Part shown: one piece after another, positions 42,901 to 52,101 of the stretch
Numbering within the stretch: the first letter of the stretch is position 1
Layout: every line of letters starts with the position of its first letter
Assembly: GCF_014648655.1 (NCBI RefSeq)
Contig: NZ_BMRN01000001.1
Span: forward strand, 310,001 to 374,000
Reading direction: 5' to 3'
Source of the DNA: Streptomyces atratus
GTDB lineage: Bacteria > Actinomycetota > Actinomycetes > Streptomycetales > Streptomycetaceae
Length of the DNA: 64,000 nucleotides
Notes under the pieces: generated by a model
What the model saw: the letters and a program-made list of their open reading frames with translations, nothing else
Told to the model about the DNA's origin: nothing
Database searches by the model: none
Translations under genes and position numbers: made by a program

Positions 42901-45093
42901 TCACACCTCGTCAACGGCGCCCCCGAGCCCTTCTTCCACCGTCTCACCTGCGCAAATGGCAAGGACCGCGGTCCCGAACCGGTCCAGCTTCCGCGCGCCG
43001 ACCCCGGAGATCCCGGCCAGTTCGCCCGCGCTGCCCGGCACCGCCTCGGCGATCGCCATCAGCGTCTTGTCCGTGAACACGCAGTACGCGGGCTGGCTGA
43101 TCTCCTTCGCCCGGACCGCCCGCCAGTCGCGCAGCCGCTCGTACAGTGCCTCATCCATGTCTGAGGGGCAGTCGTCGCAGCGCATCAGCTTCATCTCGCC
43201 CGCATCGGTGAGGGTCTTGCCGCAGACCCGGCATCGGGCGGGGCCGCGGCGGCCGCGTTTGACGACCGGCCCGGGGCCCCGTTCGATCCCGCCGCCGCCG
43301 ACCGCGCCGCGCATACCGAGGGCCACTGAGCCGGGGCGCAGTCCGTTCAGGAACCGGCTCGGGCGCCGTCCGGCGCGGCCGCCGGGCGAGCGGGACAGCG
43401 ACCATGACAACGAGAGATGGAAGCGCGCCCGGGTGACGCCGACGTACAACAGCCGACGCTCCTCCTCGATCTGCTCGTCGGTCTTGGCATAGGTGATCGG
43501 CATCATGCCCTCGTTGAGCCCGACCAGGAACACGGCGTCCCACTCCAGGCCCTTCGCCGAGTGCAGCGAGGCGAGTGTGACTCCCTGGACGGTGGGGGCG
43601 TGCTGGGCGGCTGCGCGCTCGTCGAGTTCCGCCACCAGATCGGAGAGCGTCGCCCCCGGCTTGGCCTGTTCGAAATCCTCGGCGAGCCGGACCAGTGCGG
43701 CCAGGGACTCCCAGCGGTCGCGCACAGCACCCGAGCCTGCGGGCGGCTCAGTGGTCCACCCCTTGGTGGAGAGCACCGCACGCACCTCCGCCGGCAGCCC
43801 CTCCGCGTCGTCGAGCAGGGAGTCGTTGCCCCCCGCACGGGCCGCGCCGCGCAGGGCGATGCCCGCCTCCCGTACCTCCGCGCGTTCGAAGAAGCGCTCC
43901 GCGCCCCGCAGCTGGTACGGCACGCCCGCGTCGGCCAGGGCCTGCTCGTAGATCTCGGACTGGGAGTTGACCCGGTAGAGCACGGCGATCTCGCCGGCCG
44001 GGACGCCCGCGGCGATCAGATCGCGGATGCGGCGAGCGGTGCCTTCGGCCTCCGCGGGCTCGTCCGCGTACTCCGTATGGGCGGGATCGGGGCCGGACTC
44101 GCGCTGCGAGACCAGTTCGAGCCGGTGCTCGGCGGCGCGGCCGCGGGCCTGGCCGAGCAGCCCGTTGGCCAGATGGACGACCTGGGGGGTGGAGCGGTAG
44201 TCCCGGACCAGCTTGACCACCGTCGCATTGGGATGTCGGGTGCGGAAGTTCAGGAGGTGGTCGGGGGTGGCTCCGGTGAAGGAGTAGATCGTCTGGCTGG
44301 CGTCACCGACGACGCACAGGGTGTCCCTGTCCCCGAGCCAGAGGTCGAGCAGCCGCTGCTGGAGCGGGCTGACGTCCTGGTACTCGTCGACGACGAAGTG
44401 CTGGTACTGGCGGCGGACGTGGTCGGCGATGTCGTGGCGGTCCTGAAGGATGGCGACGGTGAGAAGCAGCACATCCTCGAAGTCGATCACCGAGCGGTCG
44501 CGCTTCAACTGCTCGTACATCGCATAGATCTGGGAGATCTCGGCCGGATCGCGCGGGGCGTCCCGCTGGGTCTTGGCGACCACGGCCGGATAGTCGGCGG
44601 GCACGGTCTGGGTGACCTTGGACCACTCGATCTCGCTGGTGACGTCGCGCAGCTCGTTGCGGTCGAGCCGGATGCGGCAGCGGGCCGCAGCCTCGGCGAC
44701 CAGCTGGACCTTGCGCTCCAGCAGCCGGGGCAGGTCCCCGCCGACCGCTTTCGGCCAGAAGTACTGGAGTTGGCGCAGGGCGGCGGAGTGGAACGTCCGC
44801 GCCTGCACCCCGCCCGCGCCGAGCTGGCGCAGCCGTCCCCGCATCTCGCCCGCGGCCCGGTTGGTGAACGTGACGGCAAGCACACTTGTCGGCTGGAGTA
44901 TCCCCGCGCGCACCCCGTAGGCGATGCGATGCGTGATCGCACGCGTCTTGCCCGTACCGGCTCCGGCCAGCACACACACCGGGCCGTGCAAGGCCATGGC
45001 GACCTCGCGCTGCTCGGGGTCCAGGCCGTCGAGCACGGCGTCGGCCGACTCGGGAACCTGTGGGAAAAGGGAGGAATGCGTTGCTGCTGTCAC
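42901..45093 (-). CDS. uvrD2: SF1 DNA helicase UvrD2 with HRDC domain
   Basis: 730 residues from GTG 45093. Walker A GAGTGKTRAI, DEYQDVSPLQQRLLD, SQTIYSFTGA, LASLHSAKGLEWDAVFLVGL and GVTRARFHLSLSWS are SF1A helicase motifs. The C-terminus has a cysteine cluster (CRVCGKTL, CDDCPSD) and an HRDC domain (AYCVFTDKTLMAIAEAVPGS), the actinobacterial UvrD2 layout. The four-cysteine module is essential for unwinding in the mycobacterial enzyme. Neighbours (wblC, mycoredoxin, nudC, adnAB) match the M. tuberculosis order. Confidence 0.95.
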   Translation of the reverse strand: MTAATHSSLFPQVPESADAVLDGLDPEQREVAMALHGPVCVLAGAGTGKTRAITHRIAYGVRAGILQPTSVLAVTFTNRAAGEMRGRLRQLGAGGVQARTFHSAALRQLQYFWPKAVGGDLPRLLERKVQLVAEAAARCRIRLDRNELRDVTSEIEWSKVTQTVPADYPAVVAKTQRDAPRDPAEISQIYAMYEQLKRDRSVIDFEDVLLLTVAILQDRHDIADHVRRQYQHFVVDEYQDVSPLQQRLLDLWLGDRDTLCVVGDASQTIYSFTGATPDHLLNFRTRHPNATVVKLVRDYRSTPQVVHLANGLLGQARGRAAEHRLELVSQRESGPDPAHTEYADEPAEAEGTARRIRDLIAAGVPAGEIAVLYRVNSQSEIYEQALADAGVPYQLRGAERFFERAEVREAGIALRGAARAGGNDSLLDDAEGLPAEVRAVLSTKGWTTEPPAGSGAVRDRWESLAALVRLAEDFEQAKPGATLSDLVAELDERAAAQHAPTVQGVTLASLHSAKGLEWDAVFLVGLNEGMMPITYAKTDEQIEEERRLLYVGVTRARFHLSLSWSLSRSPGGRAGRRPSRFLNGLRPGSVALGMRGAVGGGGIERGPGPVVKRGRRGPARCRVCGKTLTDAGEMKLMRCDDCPSDMDEALYERLRDWRAVRAKEISQPAYCVFTDKTLMAIAEAVPGSAGELAGISGVGARKLDRFGTAVLAICAGETVEEGLGGAVDEV

Positions 45094-45132
45094 CCCGCCA
45101 TGCTGCCAGGTCGCAAGAGGCGGGCGCGGAGG

Positions 45133-45141
45133 TTGTCCACA
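45133..45141 (+). other. DnaA-box match
   Basis: TTGTCCACA, the preferred Streptomyces DnaA box, lies in the 218-base divergent gap between uvrD2 and mycoredoxin. A single box far from the origin may be regulatory or chance. Confidence 0.3.
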
Positions 45142-45180
45142 GGGGGGCCGCATCTGTCGTACTAATGCGGGGGCAGCGGC

Positions 45181-45208
45181 GGGAATGGTGGTCGGCTCAC
45201 GTACGTTC
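45181..45208 (+). promoter_or_regulatory. SigR-type promoter of the mycoredoxin gene
   Basis: GGGAAT (45181-45186), exactly 18 bases, GTT (45205-45207): a full consensus match. It would start transcription near 45213, about 100 bases before the mycoredoxin ATG, and is consistent with control of mycothiol-linked redox genes by SigR. Confidence 0.8.
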
Positions 45209-45311
45209 CCTTTCCGTGCGGCGACGCACTTTCCAGCTTCTCCGCGTGCCGGATGAGACGGATGAGACAGACGAGTCTGACAAGACTGACGAGACAGAGG
45301 AGCGCGAAGAC

Positions 45312-45566
45312 ATGTCGGGCACTGTGACGATGTACAGCACCACGTGGTGCGGCTACTGCCGTCGGCTCAAGAGCCAGATGGACCGCGAAGGCATCGCGTA
45401 CAACGAGATCAACATCGAGCAGGACCCGGACTCCGCGGCCTTCGTCGAGAAGGCCAACGGGGGCAATCAGACCGTTCCCACCGTCCTGGTGGTCGGCTCC
45501 ACGGGTGTCGAGGCCGTCATGACGAACCCGTCCCTGGCCCAGGTGAAGCAGGCGCTCGCCGCCTGA
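45312..45566 (+). CDS. mrx1: Mycoredoxin (glutaredoxin-like)
   Basis: 84 residues. Thioredoxin-fold oxidoreductase that reduces mycothiol mixed disulfides. The N-terminal active site is TTWCGYCRRLK (CGYC, as in mycobacterial Mrx1), followed by NEINIEQDPDSAAFVEKANG and the cis-proline segment QTVPTVLV. ATG 45312 has GAGGAG 8 bases upstream. The frame is open upstream through an acidic 9-base-repeat segment to a GTG at 45246, but that GTG lacks a ribosome site. A SigR promoter lies before it, a terminator after it. Confidence 0.93.
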   Translation: MSGTVTMYSTTWCGYCRRLKSQMDREGIAYNEINIEQDPDSAAFVEKANGGNQTVPTVLVVGSTGVEAVMTNPSLAQVKQALAA

Positions 45567-45591
45567 TCCCGCCGCTCCCGCAGCACAGTCG

Positions 45592-45622
45592 CGCCCCCTC
45601 CGGTCGAGCACCGGAGGGGGCG
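45592..45622 (+). terminator. 13-bp hairpin terminator after mycoredoxin
   Basis: CGCCCCCTCCGGT (45592-45604) pairs with ACCGGAGGGGGCG (45610-45622), loop CGAGC, followed by TT. Serves the convergent mycoredoxin and nudC genes. Confidence 0.8.
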
Positions 45623-45665
45623 TTCCTGTACACGTCCGGGAGCGCCGCGGCCCGTACGCCGTGCG

Positions 45666-46613
45666 TCAGCCGATGGTTCCCGGCCTCGGGAGCGGCTTGC
45701 CGTACCAGAGTTCGATCAGACGGGCCGCGATCGAGATGCCGAACGGGGGCATGATCTCGCCCGACTCGAAGGCCGCCGTCAGATCCTCGCGGGAGAACCA
45801 GCGGGCCTCCTCGATCTCCTCGCCGTCCACGTCGATCTCCGACGAGGTCGCCCGTGCCATGAAGCCCAGCATCAGGCTGGACGGGAACGGCCAGGGCTGG
45901 CTGGCGATGTACTCGACCTCGCCGACCGTGACGCCCACCTCCTCGAACACCTCGCGGGCCACGGACTGCTCGATCGACTCCCCCGGCTCGACGAAACCCG
46001 CGAGCGTCGAGAAGCGGCCCTCGGGCCAGTGCACCTGGCGGCCCAGCAGGGCGCGGTCCCGGTCGTCCGTCACCAGCATGATGACCGCGGGGTCGGTGCG
46101 CGGGTAGTGCTCGGCGCCGCAGGCCGGGCAGCGGCGGATGTGGCCGGCTGCCGCGATGACCGTGCGCTCGCCGCAACGCGAGCAGAAGCGGTGCAGGCGC
46201 TGCCAGTTCTCCAGAGCCACCGCGTGCACCATCAGGCCCGCGTCGCGGGGGCCGAGCAGCAGTCCGGCCTCGCGCAGGCCGGCCGGGCGGGCCGGCTGGT
46301 CCATGCGGCCGGGCAGGGAGTCCTTCTGGAGCGCGAAGTAGCTGACGCCGTCCTCGTCGGTGCCGAGAAAGTAGCGGTGGGTCTCGGTGACCGGGGCCTC
46401 GAAGGCCGGGGTCATGACGATCTCCGTACCGCCGTCGGCCGTGTCGTCGATCAGCACCTGCCCGCCGGAGACGACGAACACACGGGTGGTCGGGTGGCTC
46501 CACGCGGCGGACAGCCAGGCCTCGTCGAGGCGGTGGTGCGCCGCGCGGTCGATGCCACTGGGCGCCGTGAGACCGATGGGCCGGTCTGCGGTGGCGTTGT
46601 CGAAGGTGCTCAC
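45666..46613 (-). CDS. nudC: NAD+ diphosphatase (NudC)
   Basis: 315 residues from a GTG. Hydrolyses NADH/NAD+ to NMN(H) and AMP, and in relatives removes NAD caps from RNA. The zinc ribbon has cysteines in FCSRCGERT and RRCPACGAE. The Nudix box is GFVEPGESIEQSVAREVFEE, followed by VGV. SQPWPFPSSLM is the NudC-specific signature after the box. Convergent with mycoredoxin; 44 bases downstream of its own start begins a same-strand transcription gap before the M20 gene. Confidence 0.94.
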   Translation of the reverse strand: MSTFDNATADRPIGLTAPSGIDRAAHHRLDEAWLSAAWSHPTTRVFVVSGGQVLIDDTADGGTEIVMTPAFEAPVTETHRYFLGTDEDGVSYFALQKDSLPGRMDQPARPAGLREAGLLLGPRDAGLMVHAVALENWQRLHRFCSRCGERTVIAAAGHIRRCPACGAEHYPRTDPAVIMLVTDDRDRALLGRQVHWPEGRFSTLAGFVEPGESIEQSVAREVFEEVGVTVGEVEYIASQPWPFPSSLMLGFMARATSSEIDVDGEEIEEARWFSREDLTAAFESGEIMPPFGISIAARLIELWYGKPLPRPGTIG

Positions 46614-46657
46614 AGGTGCTTCCTACTCCCCCGGGATGGATCGGGTGTTCAGAGGAT

Positions 46658-48052
46658 TCAGCGGAGTGCGGCGGCCAGCTCGCCCCAGAGGTGGGCGGCT
46701 GTCTCCACGCCCTTGAGCAGGAGGTCGAGTTCGACCTTCTCGTTGGGGGCGTGCCAGCCGTCGGACGGTACGGAGATGCCCAGGAAGAGGACGGGTGCGC
46801 CGAGCACGTCCTGCAGGTCGGCGGCGGGTCCCGAGCCTCCTTCGCGGGTGAAGAGGATCTTCTGGCCGAAGGCCCGTCCCATGGCGCGGGCCACGGCCTG
46901 CAGAGCGGGGTGGTCCAGCGGGGTCAGACAGGGGCGGGTGGCGGGGGCGAAGGTGATCCGGTGACGGACACCGGCCGGGACCTGTGCCTCGGCCCAGTCC
47001 CTGACCACCTGCTGGATGTGGTCGGGGTCCTGGCCCGCGACCAGCCGGAAGCTGATCTTCACCAGGGCGGAGGACGGAATGATCGTCTTGCTTCCGGCGC
47101 CCTGGTAGCCGCCGCCGATGCCGTTGACCTCGGCGGTGGGGCGGGCCCAGATGCGTTCCAGCGTGGAGTGGCCGGCCTCGCCCGACGCCGCTCGTGACTT
47201 GGCCGTACGCAGCCAGGTGGCCTCGTCGAAGGGCAGCTCGGCGAAGAGCGCGCGCTCGATGTCGGTGAGTTCCGTCACCCCGTCGTAGAAACCGGGGATC
47301 GCAACCCGTCCGTCCGCGTCGTGCAGTGCGGCGACGAGCCGGGCCACGGCGGTCGCCGGGTTGGGGACCGCGCCGCCGAACGAGCCGGAGTGGATGTCCT
47401 GCTCGGGGCCGTACAGCTCGATCTCGCACTCGGCGAGGCCTCGCATACCGGTGCAGACCGTGGGGGTCGTCTCGTCCCACATGCCGGTGTCGGAGACGAT
47501 CACGGCGTCTGCGGTGAGCCGGGCGGCCTGCTCCTCGACCAGGGTGCGGAAGTTCGGTGAACCGGACTCCTCCTCGCCCTCGATCAGCAACTTGAGGTTG
47601 ACGGCCGGGGTGGTGCGGCCGGTGGTGGCGAGGTGGGCCCGGACGCCGAGGGTGTGGAAGAACACCTGCCCCTTGTCGTCGGCGGCGCCCCGCCCGTACA
47701 TACGGCCGTCGCGGATCACCGGCTCGAACGGGTCGGTGTCCCAGCCGTCCTCGCGGGCGGCGGGCTGCACGTCGTGGTGCCCGTAGACGAGGACGGTCGG
47801 GGCGTCCGGGTCGTCGGACGGCCACTCGGCGAAGACTGCGGGAGCGCCGGGCGTCTCCCAGATCTCGGCGACCGGGAAGCCGGTCTCCTTGAGCTTGGCG
47901 GACAGCCACTCGGCGCTGCGTCGTACGTCCCCGTCGTGGACCGGCTGGGCGGACACGGACGGGATGCGCAGCCAGTCGGCGAGGTCGTCGAGGAAGGCTG
48001 TGCGGTGCTGTTCGATGTACGTACGGACGGCGCTGTCCGGGGTGTCGCTCAT
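46658..48052 (-). CDS. M20-family dipeptidase/carboxypeptidase
   Basis: 464 residues, cytoplasmic. Di-zinc site motifs: LVYGHHDVQPA, GRGAADDKGQVF (bridging Asp), LIEGEEESGS (general base Glu and metal Glu). The dimerisation/lid region follows with DIHSGSFGGAVPNP, and GWHAPNEKVELDLL is near the C-terminus. This is the cytosolic nonspecific dipeptidase (CNDP) branch. ATG 48052. A MITE-like element separates it from the helicase-nuclease gene upstream. Confidence 0.92.
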   Translation of the reverse strand: MSDTPDSAVRTYIEQHRTAFLDDLADWLRIPSVSAQPVHDGDVRRSAEWLSAKLKETGFPVAEIWETPGAPAVFAEWPSDDPDAPTVLVYGHHDVQPAAREDGWDTDPFEPVIRDGRMYGRGAADDKGQVFFHTLGVRAHLATTGRTTPAVNLKLLIEGEEESGSPNFRTLVEEQAARLTADAVIVSDTGMWDETTPTVCTGMRGLAECEIELYGPEQDIHSGSFGGAVPNPATAVARLVAALHDADGRVAIPGFYDGVTELTDIERALFAELPFDEATWLRTAKSRAASGEAGHSTLERIWARPTAEVNGIGGGYQGAGSKTIIPSSALVKISFRLVAGQDPDHIQQVVRDWAEAQVPAGVRHRITFAPATRPCLTPLDHPALQAVARAMGRAFGQKILFTREGGSGPAADLQDVLGAPVLFLGISVPSDGWHAPNEKVELDLLLKGVETAAHLWGELAAALR

Positions 48053-48062
48053 GGCCTTGAGC

Positions 48063-48299
48063 CTAGTGCCTCGCCCAGTGGGGTTTGCCCGCTGAGGAGC
48101 GTCGTCCGGTGCGTGCGATCGCAAGGCGCCAAAGTGCCCTCGGATGGGGTCTCCCCTGCTCGAACGAAGCTGAGAGCTTAACGAAGCTGAGAGCTTAACG
48201 AAGGTGAGAGCTTGGGGAAGGAGCTGCTTGGGCCCTGCGGCAACGCGGCGAGCGTGCCGGGTGGCGCGACGGGGCAAACCCCACGGGGCGAGGCACTAG
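48063..48299. repeat. MITE-like element: 28-bp terminal inverted repeats with internal 17-bp tandem repeats
   Basis: Terminal arms 48063-48090 and 48272-48299 are inverted copies matching at 27 of 28 positions, both ending in CTAG (start CTAGTGCCTCGCCC). Inside lie three 17-base tandem units (48165-48181, 48182-48198, 48199-48215; unit CGAAGCTGAGAGCTTAA, last copy altered). No ORF is present. The CTAG of the right arm includes the TAG stop of adnB. The GGGGTCTCCCCTGCTCGA segment resembles an intergenic palindromic sequence widely dispersed in Streptomyces. Confidence 0.7.
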
Positions 48300-51200
48300 C
48301 CCGTGGGAGGTGGCTCGTCCAGCAGGAGCCGCTCAAGCTCCGCCCGGCCAGGGAGGCGGGTGGGGCGGACGGTCTCTCCGCTGCGTACGTACAGGAACGT
48401 GGCGGTGACATCGGTGAGCGGCAGATCGTGCAGCTCGGCCCAGGCCAGACGGTAGACCGCGAGCTGGAGGGGGTCGGCGGTGTTGGTGCGGGTGGTCTTC
48501 CAGTCGACGATCTCGTACGTGTCCCCGGTGCGGTACACCGCGTCGATACGGCCCCGGATCACCCGGCCGGCCAGAGTGATCTGGAACGGCGTCTCCACGC
48601 GGTACGGAGTACGGCGGGCGTACGGGGTGCGCTCGAAGGCCTCCTTGAGTGCGGCGAGGTCGCGCTCGTCGGCGATCTCGGCGTCGCTCTCGTCGCCTCC
48701 CGGCAGCTCGTCCGGCCCGAGCATGGGCAGCGGCAGCTCCTCGAAGCGGGACTCCACCCAGGCGTGGAAACGGGTCCCCCGGCGGGCCGCGGGCTGCGGA
48801 GGCCGCGGCATGGGGCGGGCCAGCTCCTGGGCGAAGCCGTCGGGGTCGTCGGCGAGACGCAGCAGCTGGGTGGCGGAGAGCGAGGCGGGTACGAGGACGT
48901 CGCGCACGGTGGCGCGGGCGCGGCGCAGTTCGCCGGTGAGGGCGTCGAGGTCGCGGTCCCAGGAGGCCAGTGTGCGGGATTCCTCGGGGGTGAGGCGCTG
49001 TTCCCCGGCGGGCTGAGGCGTGCGGGCCGCCGGGACGTGTGGTGTGGGAGCGGGGGCGTGCGGCGTGGGAGCCGGGGCCGGCGGGGGCTCCGTCGACAGG
49101 GCGTCCCAGTCGTCGGCCTCGTCGGGGTACGCCTCGCTGTCGGGGAACGGGTCGTCGTCGTAAGGGGCGTCGTACGGATCGTCGTACGGACCCGGGGCGT
49201 CGGACGGCGCCTCGTACACATCCGGAACACCCCCCGCCGCGGCCAGGGCCTCCAGATGTGCCATCACCGTGTCCGCGGCGGCCCTGCGGCGGGTCAGGGC
49301 GGTGTCGTCCAGGGGGAGCGGCCACGCCCGGTCGGCCTCCTCCTCGGCGAGGGCCGGGTTCTCCTCGTCCTCGGCCGGTTCGTCCGCCCAGGCCTCGATC
49401 TCGCCGTGTCCGGCCGCGCAGTGCTCGTACAGCGCATGCAGGAAGCCGGACGGGCCGCGCGGCTTCTTCTGGGTCGGGCCCCACCAGTGACCGGAGCCGA
49501 GCAGCAGCGTGCGGGGCCTGGTGAAGGTGACGTATCCCAGGCGGAGCTCCTCGGTGTGCTGGTGCTCCTTCATCTCCTCCTTGAAGCCCTTGAGCCCCTT
49601 GGCGTCCCAGGAGTGGATGACGGGGAGGGTGGCCGTGTCCCCGCGCAGGGCGTGCGGGAGGACCTTGGGCTGGGAGGTCCAGGCGTCGCGGGACTGGCTG
49701 CTGGGGAACTGTCCGGTGACCAGGCCGGGCACCGCGACGACGTCCCACTCCAGGCCCTTGGACTTGTGGGCGGTGAGGACCTTGACGGTGTTCTCGCCGC
49801 CGGGCAGGGCGTTGTCCAGGCCCTTCTCGTACTGGACTGCCGTGCGCAGGAAGCCCAGGAAAGCAAGGAGAGTGGCCTCGCCGTCGACGGCGGCGAAGCG
49901 GGCCGCGACGTCGAGGAAGTTGGCGAGGGTCTCGCGGCGGCGGGCGGCCAGGGCGTGCGGCGATGCGGAGAGCTCGACCTCCAGGCCGGTGGTGGCGAGG
50001 ACGCGGTGCAGCACGTCCATCAGGGGGTCGGCCAGCGAGCGGCGCAGGTCGCGCAGTTCGGCGGCCAGGCGGGCGAAGCGGATGCGGGCGTCGGTGGAGA
50101 ACGGAAGTCCGTCGTCCTCTCCTCCGCCCGATTCGAGGAAGGTGTCCAGGGCGTCGGCGAGCGAGATCACTTCGGCCGGGTCGATGCCTTCGACGGCCTC
50201 GGCGAGGCGGCGGTCGGGGTCGAAGTCGTCCTCGTCGCCATGGGCGGCGCGGTGGACGAGGAGGCGGGCGCGGCGGCCGAGGAGTGCCAGGTCGCGGGGG
50301 CCGATCCGCCAGCGGGGGCCAATGAGCAGCCGGACCAGGGAGGCGTTGGCGCCGGGATCCTGGAGGACCTCGCACACTGCGGCGAGGTCGGCGACCTCGG
50401 GCAGGTGCAGCAGCCCGGACAGTCCGACGACCTCGACCGGGATGTCGCGGGCCACCAGCGCGGCCTGGATCTCCGGGAAATCGCCCGCGGTGCGGCACAG
50501 GACGGCGATCTCGCCGGGCGCCTTCCCGGTCCTCACGAGGTGGGCGATCGAGTCGGCGAGCCAGTCGATCTCTTCGGTGTGGGTACGGAGCAGGGCGCAG
50601 CGGACGATGCCGTCGCGCTCGGCGCCCGGGGCGGGGCGCAGTGCCTCGACGCCTTCGTGCATGGCGCGCAGGGGCGCGGCGAGGCCGTTGGCGAGGTGGA
50701 GGAGACGGCCGCCGCTGCGGCGGTTCTCGCTGAGGGAGTAGCGGGTGGCGGGGGTGCCGTCGGCGTGCGGGAAGTGGAGCGGGAAGTCGTCGAGGTTGGC
50801 CACGGAGGCACCGCGCCAGCCGTAGATCGCCTGGCAGGGGTCGCCGACGGCGGTGACGGCATGACCGGTGGCCACCGCCCCGGTGGCCGCGCCGGACTGC
50901 GCCCCGGTCCCCGCCTCCGTGACCCCGGCCTCGGGGCCCCTGCCGAAGAGGGCGGAGAGCAGCAGGCGCTGGGCGACGGAGGTGTCCTGGTACTCGTCGA
51001 GCAGTACGACGCGGAATTCGTCGCGCAGGATCGCGCCGACCTCGGGGCGGGTGAGGGCCAGCTCGGCGGAGAGGGCGATCTGGTCGCCGAAGTCGAGGAC
51101 GTCGCGGCTCTTCTTGGCCTCGCGGTAGCGGCGGGTCAGCTGCAGCAGCTCACGACGGGCCCGGGCGGCCTCGGGAATCCTGCGCAGCTCGGCATTGGTC

Positions 51201-51808
51201 AGCCGGGCCGTCTCCAGCGTACGGAGCAGGTCGGTGTCGTACCCCGCGAGCTGTTCGGGGCGTACGAGATGCTCGGCCAGCTCGGCGTCGAGGGCCAGCA
51301 GATCGCTGACCAGCGTGGGGAACGACCTCGTCAGGGCCGGATAGGGGCCGGGTGCCTCGCGCAGTACGCGTGCGGCCAGCTGGTAGCGGGTGGCGTCGGC
51401 GAGGAGGCGGGTGGTGGGTTCGAGGCCGATGCGCAGCCCGTGCTCGGTGAGGAGTCGGCCGGCGAACGCGTGGTACGTGGAGATGCTGGGCTCGCCCGGA
51501 GGGTTGTCCGGATCGATGGCGTCCGGATCGGTGACCCCGGCCGCGATCAGGGCCTTGCGGACGCGCTCGGCGAGCTCGCCCGCCGCCTTGTTGGTGAAGG
51601 TGAGTCCGAGGACCTGCTCCGGGGCGACCTGGCCGGTCCCCACCAGCCACACCACACGCGCCGCCATCACCGTGGTCTTCCCCGACCCGGCTCCGGCCAC
51701 GATCACCTGCGGGGCGGGCGGCGCTGTGATGCAGGCCGTCTGCTCCGGGGTGAACGGGATCCCGAGGAGCTCCTTCAGCTGCTCGGGATCGGTGATGCGT
51801 GAGGACAC
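48296..51808 (-). CDS. adnB: Helicase-nuclease subunit AdnB-like (UvrD motor + RecB nuclease)
   Basis: 1170 residues from GTG 51808. N-terminal SF1A motor: VAGAGSGKTTV, VLGLTFTNKAAGELAER, VLLDEYQDTSVAQ, TAHKSKGLEWDVVAVPGL. A long acidic/Pro-rich linker near 840-910 (DPYDAPYDDDPF). The C-terminal RecB-type nuclease has GRIDAVYRTGDTYEIVDWKT followed by QLAVYRLAW. Paired with the upstream adnA-like gene, it forms the actinobacterial AdnAB complex that resects double-strand breaks. Assignment A versus B follows M. tuberculosis gene order. A 390-base gap separates the two genes. Confidence 0.9.
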   Translation of the reverse strand: MSSRITDPEQLKELLGIPFTPEQTACITAPPAPQVIVAGAGSGKTTVMAARVVWLVGTGQVAPEQVLGLTFTNKAAGELAERVRKALIAAGVTDPDAIDPDNPPGEPSISTYHAFAGRLLTEHGLRIGLEPTTRLLADATRYQLAARVLREAPGPYPALTRSFPTLVSDLLALDAELAEHLVRPEQLAGYDTDLLRTLETARLTNAELRRIPEAARARRELLQLTRRYREAKKSRDVLDFGDQIALSAELALTRPEVGAILRDEFRVVLLDEYQDTSVAQRLLLSALFGRGPEAGVTEAGTGAQSGAATGAVATGHAVTAVGDPCQAIYGWRGASVANLDDFPLHFPHADGTPATRYSLSENRRSGGRLLHLANGLAAPLRAMHEGVEALRPAPGAERDGIVRCALLRTHTEEIDWLADSIAHLVRTGKAPGEIAVLCRTAGDFPEIQAALVARDIPVEVVGLSGLLHLPEVADLAAVCEVLQDPGANASLVRLLIGPRWRIGPRDLALLGRRARLLVHRAAHGDEDDFDPDRRLAEAVEGIDPAEVISLADALDTFLESGGGEDDGLPFSTDARIRFARLAAELRDLRRSLADPLMDVLHRVLATTGLEVELSASPHALAARRRETLANFLDVAARFAAVDGEATLLAFLGFLRTAVQYEKGLDNALPGGENTVKVLTAHKSKGLEWDVVAVPGLVTGQFPSSQSRDAWTSQPKVLPHALRGDTATLPVIHSWDAKGLKGFKEEMKEHQHTEELRLGYVTFTRPRTLLLGSGHWWGPTQKKPRGPSGFLHALYEHCAAGHGEIEAWADEPAEDEENPALAEEEADRAWPLPLDDTALTRRRAAADTVMAHLEALAAAGGVPDVYEAPSDAPGPYDDPYDAPYDDDPFPDSEAYPDEADDWDALSTEPPPAPAPTPHAPAPTPHVPAARTPQPAGEQRLTPEESRTLASWDRDLDALTGELRRARATVRDVLVPASLSATQLLRLADDPDGFAQELARPMPRPPQPAARRGTRFHAWVESRFEELPLPMLGPDELPGGDESDAEIADERDLAALKEAFERTPYARRTPYRVETPFQITLAGRVIRGRIDAVYRTGDTYEIVDWKTTRTNTADPLQLAVYRLAWAELHDLPLTDVTATFLYVRSGETVRPTRLPGRAELERLLLDEPPPTG

Positions 51809-52065
51809 CCGACAGAGGCTAACCGCGCGCACTGACAACGTGCCGGGGCCGCCGGACGGTCCGGGCGGCCGGTGGCCGGCAACAGACCCGATCCGGCAGC
51901 CCGCAACAGGACCGACCGGTGGTCCGGGTCCGGACCACCTTGAGCGCCGATCACCTCAACTCCTTTGCGAGGGCGGCCTCATGAGCACTCGCCGCAGCCG
52001 GTCCTGACGTCTGCGGCCCACACCGGCGCACCGATACGGCCAAGGCGCATCCGGCCCGGGTGTAT

Positions 52066-52101
52066 GACGTATTTCTCGGTGTCGACGTATTTCTCGGTGT
52101 C
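52066..52101. repeat. Perfect 18-bp tandem duplication in the adnA-adnB gap
   Basis: GACGTATTTCTCGGTGTC occurs twice in tandem (52066-52083, 52084-52101). It lies in the 390-base stretch 51809-52198 between the two helicase-nuclease genes. I find no convincing gene there: the minus-strand frame crossing it reads DTEKYVDTEKYV but has no ribosome site and overlaps the adnA end. No promoter or terminator was recognised in the rest of the gap. Confidence 0.6.

Noticed and set aside
48212..51802. Plus-strand open frame of ~1196 codons opposite adnB
   Set aside because: Antisense shadow of adnB; low-complexity product, no ribosome site.
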